Numbered from the stretch's first letter, positions 1 to 9,894 are shown. The stretch: DNA of 64,000 nt from Aliidiomarina quisquiliarum (GCF_023922585.1 NZ_JAMFTN010000020.1:124001-188000); one strand, 5' to 3'. Notes: generated from the letters alone by a model not told the origin. Numbers and translations: made by a program.

Positions 1-53
1 TTCAGGCCGACGTGGTGCAAGTTATTGCCTTAATTAAAGCCGAGCGAAAATAA
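1..53 (+). CDS. 3' end of an unidentified CDS (partial)
   Basis: Frame 3 of the plus strand is open from the window edge and gives QADVVQVIALIKAERK followed by TAA at 51-53. A hairpin follows immediately, as expected behind a real gene end. Only 16 residues are visible, so the product cannot be identified. Confidence 0.5.
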   Translation, partial: QADVVQVIALIKAERK

Positions 54-57
54 TAAA

Positions 58-92
58 GCCTATGCAAGGTTAGTTAAGCATAGGCATTATTT
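58..92. terminator. Hairpin between convergent genes
   Basis: GCCTATGC (58-65) and GCATAGGC (78-85) form a perfect 8-bp stem with a 12-nt loop, followed by the T-rich ATTATTT. It lies between the CDS ending at 53 and the minus-strand gene ending at 104, so it may stop transcription from both sides. Confidence 0.5.
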
Positions 93-103
93 ACGGCTTA
101 GCT

Positions 104-1417
104 TTATTGATGTTTATAAACAACACCGTTTTTCATAACAAAGTCAACTTGCCGCAACACAGCTATATTGTGCAATGGGTTACCGTGCACACCAACTAAA
201 TCGGCTAGTTTACCGGCTTCAACAGTACCTAAAATATCGCTAGCACCTAGTAGCTCTGCTGCACTACTGGTGGCGGCACGAATGGCTTCAAGCTCCGGCA
301 TACCCGCTTCAACTAGGTAAACAAACTCTAAGGCGTTGTTACCGTGGTCAAATACTCCTGCGTCGGTACCGAAGGCAATACGAACCCCTGCTTCATAAGC
401 GCGGCTTAGGGTGCCTTGAATAAGCGGGCCTATAGTACGAGCTTTTGGGCGCACTTGTTCAGGAAAGTAACCGTCTATTTCGGCGCGCTCGGCTACAGTT
501 TTACCGGCAATAATAGTTGGCACATACCAAGTTTTATGTTCACGCATTAGGGCAAACACTTCGTTGTCCATGTAAGTGCCATGTTCAATTGAGTCTACGC
601 CGGCACGAATGGCGCGCATCATACCTTCTTTACCATGAGCATGAACTGCCACACGCATGCCATAGTCGCGGGCTGTTTGCACTATAGCTTCTAGTTCGTC
701 GTCCATAAACTGTGGGTTGTCGCCACTATCAGCCAAGCTTAATACGCCACCTGTAGCGGTAATTTTAATTAAGTTAGCACCGTCTTGATAACGCTGGCGC
801 ACGGCCTGTCTAGCTTCTAAGGGGCCATTCAGCACACCTTCGGTTGGAGTCGGCGTGGTACTTAAGCCGTCGCGTAGCCCGTTTGAAGGGTCAGCATGGC
901 CGCCCGTGGTAGCAAGCGACTTACCCGCAGTATAAATGCGTGGGCCAATAATAAGGTTCTTTTGAATGGCGTTACGCAAAGCAATACTGGTATTAAAACT
1001 GTCGCCAAGGTCGCGCACAGTGGTAAAGCCAGCTTTTAATGTTATTGCGGCAAAATGTGCTGAGCGAAAAGCAACGTCAGCCGGGTTATGAGTAAAACGA
1101 TAAATATAAGAGCCCGGTTCCATTTGGCTGGTTAAGTGGGTGTGCATGTCGATAAAGCCAGGCATTAGGGTGCCATCGGTTAAGTCTACGAGGGTGTCAC
1201 CTTGCTTAGGGCGTTGAAAGCCAGCTTGAATAGAAACTATTTTGTTGTTTTCTACTCGCACCGTTACCTGTTCGCGAGGTGCTGCGCTAGTACCGTCAAT
1301 TAACACGCCGGCATGAATAACAACGGCGGTATTAGTTGCACTGTTATTTGCATAGCTAGGTGCTGCGAACCAGGTTATGGCAACGAGCACTACACTGCTG
1401 ATTAAAGTTCGTATCAC
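104..1417 (-). CDS. Secreted metal-dependent amidohydrolase
   Basis: Amidohydrolase-superfamily enzyme of the imidazolonepropionase/prolidase-like branch, predicted to hydrolyse an amide or peptide-like substrate in the periplasm; the substrate is unknown. Metal-site motifs are visible in the usual order: MHTHLTS, ITATGG, VHAHG, SIEHGT and FGTDAG. An N-terminal hydrophobic stretch ending in APSYA reads as a signal peptide. The open frame extends to a TTG at 1429, but a GGAGG Shine-Dalgarno sequence sits 5 nt before a GTG at 1417, so I prefer that start (about 437 residues). It is transcribed divergently from cysE and appears monocistronic. Family confidence is high, substrate confidence low. 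Confidence 0.85.
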   Translation of the reverse strand: MIRTLISSVVLVAITWFAAPSYANNSATNTAVVIHAGVLIDGTSAAPREQVTVRVENNKIVSIQAGFQRPKQGDTLVDLTDGTLMPGFIDMHTHLTSQMEPGSYIYRFTHNPADVAFRSAHFAAITLKAGFTTVRDLGDSFNTSIALRNAIQKNLIIGPRIYTAGKSLATTGGHADPSNGLRDGLSTTPTPTEGVLNGPLEARQAVRQRYQDGANLIKITATGGVLSLADSGDNPQFMDDELEAIVQTARDYGMRVAVHAHGKEGMMRAIRAGVDSIEHGTYMDNEVFALMREHKTWYVPTIIAGKTVAERAEIDGYFPEQVRPKARTIGPLIQGTLSRAYEAGVRIAFGTDAGVFDHGNNALEFVYLVEAGMPELEAIRAATSSAAELLGASDILGTVEAGKLADLVGVHGNPLHNIAVLRQVDFVMKNGVVYKHQ

Positions 1418-1472
1418 GAAAACCTCCAATTGTTGATCTAAGCTTCACCGGTAAGCCGATGAAAAGGTATAC

Positions 1473-1496
1473 TAGGTTTATTATTTTATAAACCTA
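1473..1496. promoter_or_regulatory. Perfect inverted repeat upstream of cysE (candidate operator)
   Basis: TAGGTTTAT (1473-1481), six spacer bases, then ATAAACCTA (1488-1496) form a perfect 9+9 inverted repeat. It begins at the last base of a possible -10 element TATACT (1468-1473) and covers the expected transcription start, 36 nt before the cysE ATG. That position suits a repressor site; an RNA hairpin in the leader is the alternative. Confidence 0.45.
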
Positions 1497-1531
1497 ATCA
1501 CAATAGCAGAGTAACAAGGTAATCCTAATAT

Positions 1532-2344
1532 ATGTTATTTGGTATTCGAGAAGATATCGCCAGTGTTTATAAGCGCGATCCTGCTGCACGTCATTTTTTT
1601 GAGGTGCTCACCAACTACCCAGGCTTGCATGCCATTTGGTTTCATCGCATTAGCCATAGGCTTTGGCGCTGGCGTTTTAAGTGGCTGGCGCGTTTTATTT
1701 CTACTTTAGCGCGTTGGCTAACAGGGGTAGAAATACACCCTGGAGCTACTATTGGCCGTCGGTTTTTTATCGACCATGGTATGGGAGTGGTTATCGGTGA
1801 AACAGCAGAAATAGGCGACGACTGTACGCTGTATCACGGGGTAACATTAGGCGGCACCAGCTGGAAGCCAGGTAAACGCCACCCAACTTTAAAAAATGGC
1901 GTGGTTATTGGCGCCGGGGCAAAAGTATTAGGGCCCATTACGGTACATGAAAATGGCCGTATTGGTTCGAACTCGGTTGTTATCAAAAATGTGCCTGCTG
2001 GCGCTACTATGGTGGGTATTCCGGGCCGTTTAGTTACCCCCACGCGGGAAAATAATAACTTAAATAAACAACAACGAGCAAAACTAGACGCTATGGCAGA
2101 GAAGTTTGGTTTCGATGCTTATGCGGTGTCGCCCGATAACCCAGACCCCGTAGCCACAGCTATTGGGCGGTTGCTTGATCATGTGAATATAATGGACGAG
2201 CGTATGGCTGAACTTTGCCGTGCGGTAAACCAATTGGGCGGCGATGTGTGTACAGAACTAACTCCCATAGAATTAAAAGAGTTTTTGGCCGACTCAACTA
2301 ATGGTACTGAGGCCATTAACGCAAATGAAAACAACGAGCAGTAA
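1532..2344 (+). CDS. cysE: Serine O-acetyltransferase
   Basis: Transfers acetyl from acetyl-CoA to L-serine to make O-acetylserine, the first committed step of cysteine synthesis, in the cytoplasm. The protein (270 residues) has the N-terminal helical region, then the left-handed beta-helix hexapeptide domain including [27 protein letters not shown] and the [11 protein letters not shown] repeats, as in the CysE family. An extra C-terminal tail of roughly 80 residues after the hexapeptide domain is longer than in short enterobacterial CysE proteins and resembles the long CysE type. It lies 2 nt upstream of cysK, so the two are clearly co-transcribed and catalyse consecutive reactions. Confidence 0.95.
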   Translation: MLFGIREDIASVYKRDPAARHFFEVLTNYPGLHAIWFHRISHRLWRWRFKWLARFISTLARWLTGVEIHPGATIGRRFFIDHGMGVVIGETAEIGDDCTLYHGVTLGGTSWKPGKRHPTLKNGVVIGAGAKVLGPITVHENGRIGSNSVVIKNVPAGATMVGIPGRLVTPTRENNNLNKQQRAKLDAMAEKFGFDAYAVSPDNPDPVATAIGRLLDHVNIMDERMAELCRAVNQLGGDVCTELTPIELKEFLADSTNGTEAINANENNEQ

Positions 2345-2346
2345 AC

Positions 2347-3315
2347 ATGACCGTATATAACAATAATGCAGAAAGTGTAGGTAATACGCCCTTAGTTAGA
2401 CTTAATCGAGTGGTTAATAGCACCAATGTGTTGGCTAAAATGGAAAGCCGCAATCCGTCGGCTAGCGTAAAGTGCCGGCTTGGGGCTAATTTAGTGCTCG
2501 ACGCTGAACAGCGCGGTGTACTAAAGCCCGGCATGCATTTACTAGAGGCTACGTCGGGTAATACGGGCATAGCGTTGGCTTACGTAGCGGCAGCACGGGG
2601 CTATAAAATAACGCTAACTATGCCACGCTCCATGAGCTTAGAGCGGCGTCAGTTGCTTAAGTCACTCGGGGCCGAACTAGAGCTAACACCCGCCGAATTA
2701 GGCATGCAGGGCGCCATAGACCGCGCCAATGAATTAGCCAATACGCAGCCAGAAACTTATTTGCACTTGCATCAGTTCGATAACCCAGCCAATGCCGACA
2801 TCCACGTGCGCACCACCGGCCCTGAAATTGTTCGTTCACTTGGTAAGGCGCCCGACGTGTTTGTGGCAGGTGTAGGTACCGGCGGCACACTTACTGGGGT
2901 GGCTCGCTACTTTAAAGCAGCAGGTCATAAGGTTGAAATTATAGCCGTAGAGCCCGCCGACTCGGCAGTTATTTCGCAAGCACTAGCAGGTATACCTTTA
3001 CAACCAGGCCCGCATAAAATACAAGGTATAGGGGCTGGCTTCATTCCGGGCAACCTTGATCTTAGCTGCGTAAATAGGGCGCTTACCGTAAATAATGATG
3101 AAGCCATAGCAATGGCCCACCAATTAATGCGCAAAGAAGGTATTTTAGCGGGAATATCTAGTGGGGCGGCTGTTGCCGCGATTGTGAACTTACTGGAAGA
3201 ATTTCCCGCATATAAAAATAAAACGATAGTAACCATACTACCCAGTTCAGCGGAACGTTACTTAAGTACGCCTATGTTTAAAGACAGGTTCTCCGCGCAT
3301 GAGCTAAGTCCGTAG
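2347..3315 (+). CDS. cysK: Cysteine synthase A (O-acetylserine sulfhydrylase)
   Basis: PLP enzyme that converts O-acetylserine and sulfide to cysteine. The protein (322 residues, normal length) contains [10 protein letters not shown], the PLP-lysine region NPSASVKCR near residue 42, the substrate loop [10 protein letters not shown], the phosphate-binding [10 protein letters not shown] and the [16 protein letters not shown] segment. These match CysK rather than CysM. It begins 2 nt after cysE, an arrangement that suits formation of the cysteine synthase complex. NPSFSVKCR is usual in CysK; Ala for Phe here is a mild variation. Confidence 0.94.
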   Translation: MTVYNNNAESVGNTPLVRLNRVVNSTNVLAKMESRNPSASVKCRLGANLVLDAEQRGVLKPGMHLLEATSGNTGIALAYVAAARGYKITLTMPRSMSLERRQLLKSLGAELELTPAELGMQGAIDRANELANTQPETYLHLHQFDNPANADIHVRTTGPEIVRSLGKAPDVFVAGVGTGGTLTGVARYFKAAGHKVEIIAVEPADSAVISQALAGIPLQPGPHKIQGIGAGFIPGNLDLSCVNRALTVNNDEAIAMAHQLMRKEGILAGISSGAAVAAIVNLLEEFPAYKNKTIVTILPSSAERYLSTPMFKDRFSAHELSP

Positions 3316-3326
3316 TTGTTTATATT

Positions 3327-3356
3327 TTGGCGCGGCAAGATAGAAATTGGTATGCT
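3327..3356 (+). promoter_or_regulatory. Candidate sigma-70 promoter of the mrp operon
   Basis: TTGGCG (3327-3332), an 18-nt spacer and TATGCT (3351-3356) lie 45 nt upstream of the mrpA start, in the short gap after cysK. Assignment is from consensus similarity only. Confidence 0.4.
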
Positions 3357-3400
3357 GAGCGTTTTGGTGTTTAGCTTATAGGTAGAGGAACCGAACCCCT

Positions 3401-6187
3401 ATGACCCTACTAGCAATTGTTTTCTTACCTATTTTGGCAGCCTGGCTGCCGCTGGTAAGCGACCGTTTAGGGCGTACTGCATGCACGGTGCTTACCTTAA
3501 TTGCGCCTGTGGTTGTGGTGTGGTTAGCATTAAGCCACTTGCCCATGGTGCTCAATGGCGAACTGACTACAGTAAGTTATAACTGGATGCCTTCGCTAGG
3601 GCTAAACCTAGCTTTTCGAGTTGACGCTTTAAGCCTTATGTTCGCCTTGTTAATAGCGGGCATAGGAATTTTAGTGATTTGGTATGCGCGCTTTTATTTA
3701 AGTAAAGGCGACAACCTAGGCAAGCTTTACTCTATGCTTTTAATGTTTATGACAGCCATGTTAGGCATTGTGCTGTCAAACAACATTCTATTGCTAGTGG
3801 TGTTTTGGGAGCTTACCAGCCTAACCTCATTTTTACTGATAGGTTATTGGCAAAACGACTCTGAAGCCCGCAAAGGCGCCCGTATGGCCCTTGCCGTAAC
3901 CGGCGGTGGTGGCTTAGCGCTTATGGCTGGCATGATTCTTATTGGCCAGGTGGTAGGCAGCTTCAATTTGAGCGAGGTACTGGCGGCTCATAGCTTAATT
4001 ACTCAACACGCGTTGTACCCAGTTATATTAGTGCTGGTGTTACTTGGCGTGTTTACTAAGTCGGCACAATTTCCGTTCCACTTCTGGCTGCCCCACGCCA
4101 TGGCTGCGCCTACGCCTGTGTCGGCGTACTTGCATTCAGCCACCATGGTAAAAGCCGGCATTTTTCTGTTAGCACGTTTATTTCCTGCCCTTGGTGGCAC
4201 CGACTTATGGATAATATTAGTTACGCTTACGGGCTTAACTACCATGACCTATGGCGCGGCTATGGCCATGTTCAAACATGACCTAAAAGGGCTGTTAGCC
4301 TATTCCACCGTAAGCCATTTAGGCTTAATTACCATGTTATTTGGTATTAGTACTGACTTGGCGGTATTGGCTGCTGTATTCCATATTATGAACCATGCAG
4401 CTTTTAAGGCGTCGTTGTTCATGGTGGCTGGCGCGGTGGACCACGGCACGGGCACGCGCAACCTACGCATACTAAAAGGCATGCATAAATTCATGCCGCT
4501 TACTGCTTTGCTATCGGTACTGGGTGCAGCAGCTATGGCCGGGGTGCCTTTTTTCAATGGCTTCCTCAGCAAAGAAATGATGCTTACCGCCAGTATTGGT
4601 GTTGACGTGTTTGGCGGTTTTGCTTGGCTTATTCCGCTGGTGGCAACAATTGCGGCAACGTTTTCGGTGTTTTATTCAGTGCGCTTCGCCCACAATACCT
4701 TTTTTGGCGGTAAAGCGAAGAAAACCCCCATTTTCCCGCCCCATGCACCTTCTAAGTTAATGATGGCACCCGTTATACTGCTCATTTCTATTTGTGTTGC
4801 AGTAGGCCTGTTTGCACAGCCGTTGGTGGGTAACTACGTGAACCTTGCGGCAACAGCGGTGCTTGGCTTTGAACAAAGCCCCTATACAATTCATATTTGG
4901 CATGGGGTAAATACACCATTACTTATGAGTGCACTGGCATTAGCTGGTGGGGTGTTGGTGTATCAGTTTCGGGCTAAGTTATTCACCTGGTATAATAACC
5001 AACCAGACTTTAATGAACTGCATATTTTTGAAGGCCTTACGCAATGGTTTGCGGGGCATGCAAATGCCTTTACCAACGGCCTAGAGAACGGTTCGCTACA
5101 GCGGTATATTGCCCTTATTGTTATGCTATTTGGTTTTATGCTGGTACTTGCGCTAGCGCCCTTAGAGCACTTAACGGGCGACATAACTATGACCAAGCCA
5201 GACCTAATTGCTTCGGTGTCCAGTTTTATTCTTGTGTTTGCAGCCTTAACCACTGTATTTGTGCACCATAATCGCTTTGGTGCGCTTATTATTGTAAGTG
5301 TGGTGGGGCTAATGGTGGCCATTCTATTTGCCCGTTTCTCGGCCCCCGACCTAGCCCTTACGCAGTTGTCGGTGGAAGCCGTTACCGTAGTATTACTAAT
5401 GCTGGCGCTGTACTTCTTGCCTAAGGCTAGGCTGAACGAGTCGAACGCACCGCGGGTTATTCGCGACATTATAATTGCCACAGTTGCTGCTGTTGGGGTT
5501 GGTATATTGGTGTTCGCTATTCTTACACGGCCTATGACAACCATAGCCGGCTATTACCTTGAAAATGCGAAACTTTTAGGTGGTGGCTATAACGTAGTGA
5601 ACGTTATATTGGTCGACTTCCGGGGTTTTGATACCTTTGGCGAAATTACTGTGTTGGCAATAGCGGGCTTAGGCATAGCCAATATGTTGAGAAACTTGTA
5701 CTTGCCACTGCCCCTGACCGACAACGAAGGCCGTGCCTGGTCAACCGAGCCGCACCCCACGTTAGTGTCGGTTATGGCACGTATTCTATTGCCGCTAGCG
5801 TTAATGGTATCGGTTTATATCTTCTTGCGTGGCCATAACGCGCCAGGCGGTGGTTTTATTGCTGGGCTTATAACCAGTGTGGCGCTTATTCTGCAATATG
5901 TAGCCAGTGGGGTTGGGTTTGTACATGAGCGAATGAACTTTAACTACCCACGTTGGTTAGCTGCGGGAATATTAGTTGCTGGGGTAACCGGCATGGGCAG
6001 CTGGGTATTTGGCTACCCATTCCTAACCTCGACTTTCCAGTACATAACCTTGCCAATTATTGGCACCTTTGAAGTGTCTTCTGCGCTGCCCTTCGACGTT
6101 GGCGTGTATTTAACCGTGGTTGCCACAACGCTGCTTATACTGGCGTATGTGGGTAAACTTACAACAACCGAACGGGTTGATGGATAA
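3401..6187 (+). CDS. mrpA: Mrp Na+/H+ antiporter subunit A fused to subunit B
   Basis: Largest subunit of the Mrp (Mnh/Sha) multisubunit cation/proton antiporter in the inner membrane, related to NuoL. The protein has 928 residues with many membrane helices. The NuoL-like core shows FWELTSLTSFLLIGYW, HFWLPHAMAAPTPVSAYLHS and FHIMNHAAFKASLF. The C-terminal ~130 residues contain YIFLRGHNAPGGGFIAGL, which is the MrpB signature, so A and B are one polypeptide as in group-2 Mrp operons of Gammaproteobacteria. First gene of a six-gene operon with C, D, E, F and G. It starts at ATG 3401 behind AGAGGA at 3384. Confidence 0.95.
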   Translation: MTLLAIVFLPILAAWLPLVSDRLGRTACTVLTLIAPVVVVWLALSHLPMVLNGELTTVSYNWMPSLGLNLAFRVDALSLMFALLIAGIGILVIWYARFYLSKGDNLGKLYSMLLMFMTAMLGIVLSNNILLLVVFWELTSLTSFLLIGYWQNDSEARKGARMALAVTGGGGLALMAGMILIGQVVGSFNLSEVLAAHSLITQHALYPVILVLVLLGVFTKSAQFPFHFWLPHAMAAPTPVSAYLHSATMVKAGIFLLARLFPALGGTDLWIILVTLTGLTTMTYGAAMAMFKHDLKGLLAYSTVSHLGLITMLFGISTDLAVLAAVFHIMNHAAFKASLFMVAGAVDHGTGTRNLRILKGMHKFMPLTALLSVLGAAAMAGVPFFNGFLSKEMMLTASIGVDVFGGFAWLIPLVATIAATFSVFYSVRFAHNTFFGGKAKKTPIFPPHAPSKLMMAPVILLISICVAVGLFAQPLVGNYVNLAATAVLGFEQSPYTIHIWHGVNTPLLMSALALAGGVLVYQFRAKLFTWYNNQPDFNELHIFEGLTQWFAGHANAFTNGLENGSLQRYIALIVMLFGFMLVLALAPLEHLTGDITMTKPDLIASVSSFILVFAALTTVFVHHNRFGALIIVSVVGLMVAILFARFSAPDLALTQLSVEAVTVVLLMLALYFLPKARLNESNAPRVIRDIIIATVAAVGVGILVFAILTRPMTTIAGYYLENAKLLGGGYNVVNVILVDFRGFDTFGEITVLAIAGLGIANMLRNLYLPLPLTDNEGRAWSTEPHPTLVSVMARILLPLALMVSVYIFLRGHNAPGGGFIAGLITSVALILQYVASGVGFVHERMNFNYPRWLAAGILVAGVTGMGSWVFGYPFLTSTFQYITLPIIGTFEVSSALPFDVGVYLTVVATTLLILAYVGKLTTTERVDG

Positions 6188-6199
6188 GGAGAACTCAGC

Positions 6200-6571
6200 T
6201 TGGAGCTTATTTTAGCTATTGTTATTGCGGTGCTTACCGGCACAGGAATTTACCTTATGCTGCGGGCCCGCACTTTCCCAGTAGTACTAGGGCTAACCTT
6301 GTTTACCTATGCGGTGAATTTGTTTTTATTTGCTATGGGGCGGCTGCATTATAACGCCCCCCCAGTTATTAATATGTCAGACACCCATACAGACCCCTTA
6401 CCCCAAGCGTTGGTGTTAACCGCTATAGTAATTGGCTTTGCCATGACCGCCTTTGTGGTTGTGCTGGCGTTGCGAGCTCGGGCCGACTTAGGCAATGACC
6501 ACGTAGACGGCATCGACATAGCTGAACCAGAGCCCGCTGAAACACAAGCCCAAGAGGAAGCCAATTCGTGA
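6200..6571 (+). CDS. mrpC: Mrp antiporter subunit C
   Basis: NuoK-like small membrane subunit (123 residues, three hydrophobic helices). The segment GLTLFTYAVNLFLFAMG and the conserved DPLPQALVLTAIVIGFA identify MrpC. The start is TTG at 6200, supported by AAGGAG at 6186-6191 with 8-nt spacing; no earlier ATG is available. The stop overlaps the GTG start of mrpD (GTGA, 6568-6571), which indicates translational coupling. Confidence 0.93.
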   Translation: MELILAIVIAVLTGTGIYLMLRARTFPVVLGLTLFTYAVNLFLFAMGRLHYNAPPVINMSDTHTDPLPQALVLTAIVIGFAMTAFVVVLALRARADLGNDHVDGIDIAEPEPAETQAQEEANS

Positions 6572-8073
6572 GCCATTTACTTATTGCGCCTATTTTATTG
6601 CCCGCATTAACTGCGGTGTTACTGGTATTTTTAGCACGCAGCAGTTTAAAAGTAACCCGTGTGGTTAGCTTAGTTTCAGCTTTGCTACTGTTGTATGTGT
6701 CGTTAGTGTTTGTGGTGCAGTCGGGTGCCGGAATTATTGAAGTATATGCACTTGGAAACTGGGCGCCACCGTTTGGTATTGTGCTGGTGGCTGATCGCTT
6801 AAGCAGTTTAATGCTGCTGGTAAACGCAGTGTTAGTGGTGGCCAGTATTATTTTCACGTTTAACGTAAAAGCCGAACGTAACGACAATTTGCAGCCCTTA
6901 ATTCACTTTTTAACCATGGGTGTAAATGGGGCGTTTTTAACCGGCGACTTGTTTAATCTGTTCGTATTCTTTGAAATTATGCTTATTGCTTCGTATGCGT
7001 TAACTATTTTTGGTGGCGGCAAAGAACGGGCTAAAGCTGGGCTTCATTATGTGGTATTAAACTTGGTTGGCTCTAGCCTGTTTATTATTGGCCTTGGTGT
7101 GGTGTACGGCATGCTTGGTACCATGAACATGGCCGACTTAGCCGCTAAAGTTACTCAAGTGCCGGCTGAAAGTGCTCCTATTATTGCTGCGGCCGCACTG
7201 GTTTTATTGCTGGTGTTTGGCCTAAAGTCGGCAATTCTTCCCTTATATTTCTGGTTACCGCGGGCCTATTCCAACGCCATTGCACCGGTGGCCGCACTTT
7301 TTGCCATTATGACCAAAGTAGGTATTTATTCTATCGTGCGTGTGCACGGCATGATTTTTAATCAGCAGCCTATTGTAGGTTTACTCGAGCCGTGGCTATG
7401 GCCAATTGCACTACTAACCATTGCAGCCGGTAGTGTTGGCGTCTTAGGCGCAAAGCGGGTACGTATGCAAATTGCCTACGCAATTATTATTTCTGTTGGC
7501 ACCATGGTAGCAGCAATAGCTATTAATACCGCCGACGCGATGCAGGCACTGTTCTACTACTTAATTCACTCTACCTGGATAACAGCCGCCTTATTCCTGC
7601 TTACCGAAGTAATTGCGCTACAACGTGGCAGCATGGCCGACAGCATTGTGCGTGGGCCGCAAATTCGCCAGCACACGCTGCTAGCCGTGTACTTTTTTAT
7701 TGGGGCTATTGCCTTGGTGGGTATGCCGCCATTAAGCGGGTTTTTTGGTAAGGTGCTGCTATTAAAAGCCACCCCTACAGGAGCCGCACAAGTTTGGTTA
7801 TGGACTATTATCTTGGTGGGTAGTTTGGCCACCATTGTTGCCTTTGGGCGTACGGGCAGCACCTTGTTTTGGCGGGTAACCGACTTAAAAGACAGTAAAG
7901 CCAAGGTTGCCATAAGCAGCTGGATCAGTATTAGTGGCTTAATGCTACTCACAATAGGCTTGGTAATATTTGCCGAACCAGTGTTAGCTTACTTAGCAGT
8001 GCTCGGTACTCAGTTAATAGATCCAACCCACTACTTTAATGCGGTTCTAAGTACGGAGGTCATAACACGATGA
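6568..8073 (+). CDS. mrpD: Mrp antiporter subunit D
   Basis: NuoN/NuoM-like proton-translocating subunit (501 residues, about 14 hydrophobic segments). Typical motifs include FVFFEIMLIASYALTIFGG, LVLLLVFGLKSAILPLYFWL and PRAYSNAIAPVAALFAIMTK, with the conserved Glu and Lys of the proton path. GTG start at 6568 overlaps the end of mrpC, and its own stop overlaps mrpE by ATGA (8070-8073). Function in Na+ efflux and alkaline pH homeostasis is family knowledge. Confidence 0.94.
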   Translation: MSHLLIAPILLPALTAVLLVFLARSSLKVTRVVSLVSALLLLYVSLVFVVQSGAGIIEVYALGNWAPPFGIVLVADRLSSLMLLVNAVLVVASIIFTFNVKAERNDNLQPLIHFLTMGVNGAFLTGDLFNLFVFFEIMLIASYALTIFGGGKERAKAGLHYVVLNLVGSSLFIIGLGVVYGMLGTMNMADLAAKVTQVPAESAPIIAAAALVLLLVFGLKSAILPLYFWLPRAYSNAIAPVAALFAIMTKVGIYSIVRVHGMIFNQQPIVGLLEPWLWPIALLTIAAGSVGVLGAKRVRMQIAYAIIISVGTMVAAIAINTADAMQALFYYLIHSTWITAALFLLTEVIALQRGSMADSIVRGPQIRQHTLLAVYFFIGAIALVGMPPLSGFFGKVLLLKATPTGAAQVWLWTIILVGSLATIVAFGRTGSTLFWRVTDLKDSKAKVAISSWISISGLMLLTIGLVIFAEPVLAYLAVLGTQLIDPTHYFNAVLSTEVITR

Positions 8074-8609
8074 CTCATGAAGAACGGCAAAAACAACACG
8101 AGCAAGCAAGCGAACTGCCAAAAAAGAAAAAGTGGTTACCCCACCCAGTGCTAAGTGTAGTTATGGTGCTTATTTGGTTGTCGCTTAATAACGCCAGCAT
8201 GGGCCATTTGGTTTTGGGTATTTTCCTATCGCTAGGTATTCCGTATTTAGTACAAGACTTTTGGCCCACAGCAGTACGCGTACATAGGCCGTTTAAGCTA
8301 TGCATGTATTTGCTTTTGGTATTGGTAGATATATGCAAAGCAAATTTTATTGTTGCCGTGCAAATACTAGGACCAAATAAAAAGTTAAATGCAAAATTTT
8401 TTGAAGTTGAACTCGATGTGAAAAATGACTTCACCATTGCTATGTTAGCGGGAACTATTACCTTAACACCGGGCACAGTGTCGTCGGAACTAAGCACTGA
8501 CAAAAAGCGTTTGTTAGTGCACGCTCTCAACGTAGACGACGTAGAACAAGCGGCAGCAGACATAAAGCATCGCTATGAGCGGCCCTTAAAGGAGATCTTC
8601 GAATGTTAG
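8070..8609 (+). CDS. mrpE: Mrp antiporter subunit E
   Basis: MrpE family (179 residues): hydrophobic N-terminal half followed by a soluble domain. The conserved segments AMLAGTITLTPGTVSSEL and LLVHALNVDD are characteristic. It overlaps mrpD by 4 nt and mrpF by 7 nt. The N-terminus is charged (HEERQKQHEQASELPKKKK) and longer than in many homologues. Confidence 0.93.
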   Translation: MTHEERQKQHEQASELPKKKKWLPHPVLSVVMVLIWLSLNNASMGHLVLGIFLSLGIPYLVQDFWPTAVRVHRPFKLCMYLLLVLVDICKANFIVAVQILGPNKKLNAKFFEVELDVKNDFTIAMLAGTITLTPGTVSSELSTDKKRLLVHALNVDDVEQAAADIKHRYERPLKEIFEC

Positions 8610-8872
8610 ACAAGGTGGTTTTAATTGCGTCGGTTATGCTGGCTATTGCCTTGCTGCTTAACCTTTATCGCTTAGTTAAGGGGCCTAGTTTACCCGACCG
8701 AATTCTGGCTCTCGACACCATGTATATAAACACCATTGCGCTTATTGTTTTATTAGGGGTGTCGCAGCGGTCATTAATTTTCTTTGAGGCCGCTATGTTA
8801 ATAGCCATGATGGGCTTTGTAGGCACAATAGCTATATCGAAATATATTTTACGCGGCGACATTATTGAATAA
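8603..8872 (+). CDS. mrpF: Mrp antiporter subunit F
   Basis: Small MrpF/PhaF membrane protein (89 residues, three helices) with the family motif RLVKGPSLPDRILALDTM. It overlaps the end of mrpE and is followed 32 nt later by mrpG. It is an accessory subunit needed for assembly or activity of the Mrp complex. Confidence 0.92.
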   Translation: MLDKVVLIASVMLAIALLLNLYRLVKGPSLPDRILALDTMYINTIALIVLLGVSQRSLIFFEAAMLIAMMGFVGTIAISKYILRGDIIE

Positions 8873-8904
8873 ATTTCGAATTAGGCAACAAAAGAGGGCG
8901 GTTT

Positions 8905-9267
8905 ATGACAACGTTTATTGAATATATGGTGGCAGCATTAATTCTGTTAGGTGCACTGTTCGCGTTAATAGGCTCTATTGGGCTAGTAAAGTTACCAGAC
9001 TTTTTCCGCCGTTTGCATGGACCAACTAAAGCCACCACGTTAGGTGTGGGGGGCATGATTTTAGGCTCGGTATTGTTTTTTACCGCAGTAGAGCGCACCT
9101 TTCAGTTTCAAGAGTTTTTAGTGTCGTTGTTCTTATTTATTACCGCTCCAGCTAGTGCTTATATTATTGCTAAAGCGGCGCTACACTTAAAAGTGCAATA
9201 CGACGCTGAATATATTGAGTCTGAAGCAGCGGCCAAAGAAGAGCAGCAAGACCAAAATTTATCGTAG
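8905..9267 (+). CDS. mrpG: Mrp antiporter subunit G
   Basis: MrpG/PhaG family (120 residues). Three helices and the signature GLVKLPDFFRRLHGPTKATT. Last gene of the operon. The 3' end runs 9 nt into the convergent isochorismatase-like gene, so no terminator fits between the two. Confidence 0.92.
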   Translation: MTTFIEYMVAALILLGALFALIGSIGLVKLPDFFRRLHGPTKATTLGVGGMILGSVLFFTAVERTFQFQEFLVSLFLFITAPASAYIIAKAALHLKVQYDAEYIESEAAAKEEQQDQNLS

Positions 9268-9828
9268 GTAGTTGCGGCTTATTTGTTTAAAACGCTCACT
9301 CGCGCTGTCGTCTAGCCATTCAAACACCGCCATTTCGCCATTAATAATTTGTATTCCGGCTTCCTGCATACGAGCTAAGGCTAATGCTTTGCTTTCTGCT
9401 GTGCGCGAACCAACCGCGTCGGCTACCATAAATACCGACCAGCCATGGTGGGCAAATTCAAGTGCGGTTTGTAATACGCATACATGGCTTTCTGTACCAG
9501 TAATAACCACTTGGTTGCGGCCTTGGTTTTGTTGTAAAAAAGCACTAAAACCTTGATGTTGTTGCAAGGTTTCATAGGCACTAAAGCGGGTTTTGGTTAC
9601 GGTATTGGCTTTAGTGCGCCAAGCAAGTAGTTCCTCCACAGTTTCGCCAAGCCCTTGCGGGTATTGTTCAGTAAACCAAATGGGAACATTAAGCTTGTTG
9701 GCAATGGTTAATAGCCACTGATTACGTTTAATAACGGCCTCGCCTTGGTCAATAATGCGAGCCAGCTTGCCTTGTATATCAATTACCAGCACAAAACTGT
9801 GGTGTTCTAACAGCCGTAGTGGGTTCAT
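9259..9828 (-). CDS. Isochorismatase-family hydrolase (YcaC-like)
   Basis: Cytosolic cysteine hydrolase of the isochorismatase superfamily, 189 residues. The catalytic triad is visible: Asp in VLVIDIQGKLA near residue 17, a Lys in the central region (candidate in TKTRFSA), and Cys in GTESHVCVLQT. The cis-peptide region preceding VITGTESHV is normal. This subgroup is often annotated as hydrolase of unknown substrate. Its end overlaps mrpG convergently by 9 nt, and it starts about 65 nt downstream of the penicillin-acylase-like gene on the same strand. Confidence 0.85.
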   Translation of the reverse strand: MNPLRLLEHHSFVLVIDIQGKLARIIDQGEAVIKRNQWLLTIANKLNVPIWFTEQYPQGLGETVEELLAWRTKANTVTKTRFSAYETLQQHQGFSAFLQQNQGRNQVVITGTESHVCVLQTALEFAHHGWSVFMVADAVGSRTAESKALALARMQEAGIQIINGEMAVFEWLDDSASERFKQISRNYLR

Positions 9829-9840
9829 TATGAAGTACCT

Positions 9841-9871
9841 TATAAAAGAAAGCCGACATTAAATGCCGGCT
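9841..9871 (-). terminator. Rho-independent terminator
   Basis: On the minus strand AGCCGGCATT and AATGTCGGCT (9851-9871) form a 10-bp stem with one G-U pair and a one-base centre, followed by TTCTTTTAT. It lies 24 nt downstream of the acylase-like gene's stop. Confidence 0.7.
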
Positions 9872-9894
9872 TGTGAGTGGTTGAAAAACTAAGC

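Noticed and set aside
104-117. FNR-like TTGATGTTTATAAA
   Set aside because: Lies in the 3' end of a coding region with an imperfect right half.
4963-5544. Long minus-strand ORF of 193 codons inside mrpA
   Set aside because: Shadow of the mrpA reading frame; composition rich in Thr/Ala/Ser and no start signal.
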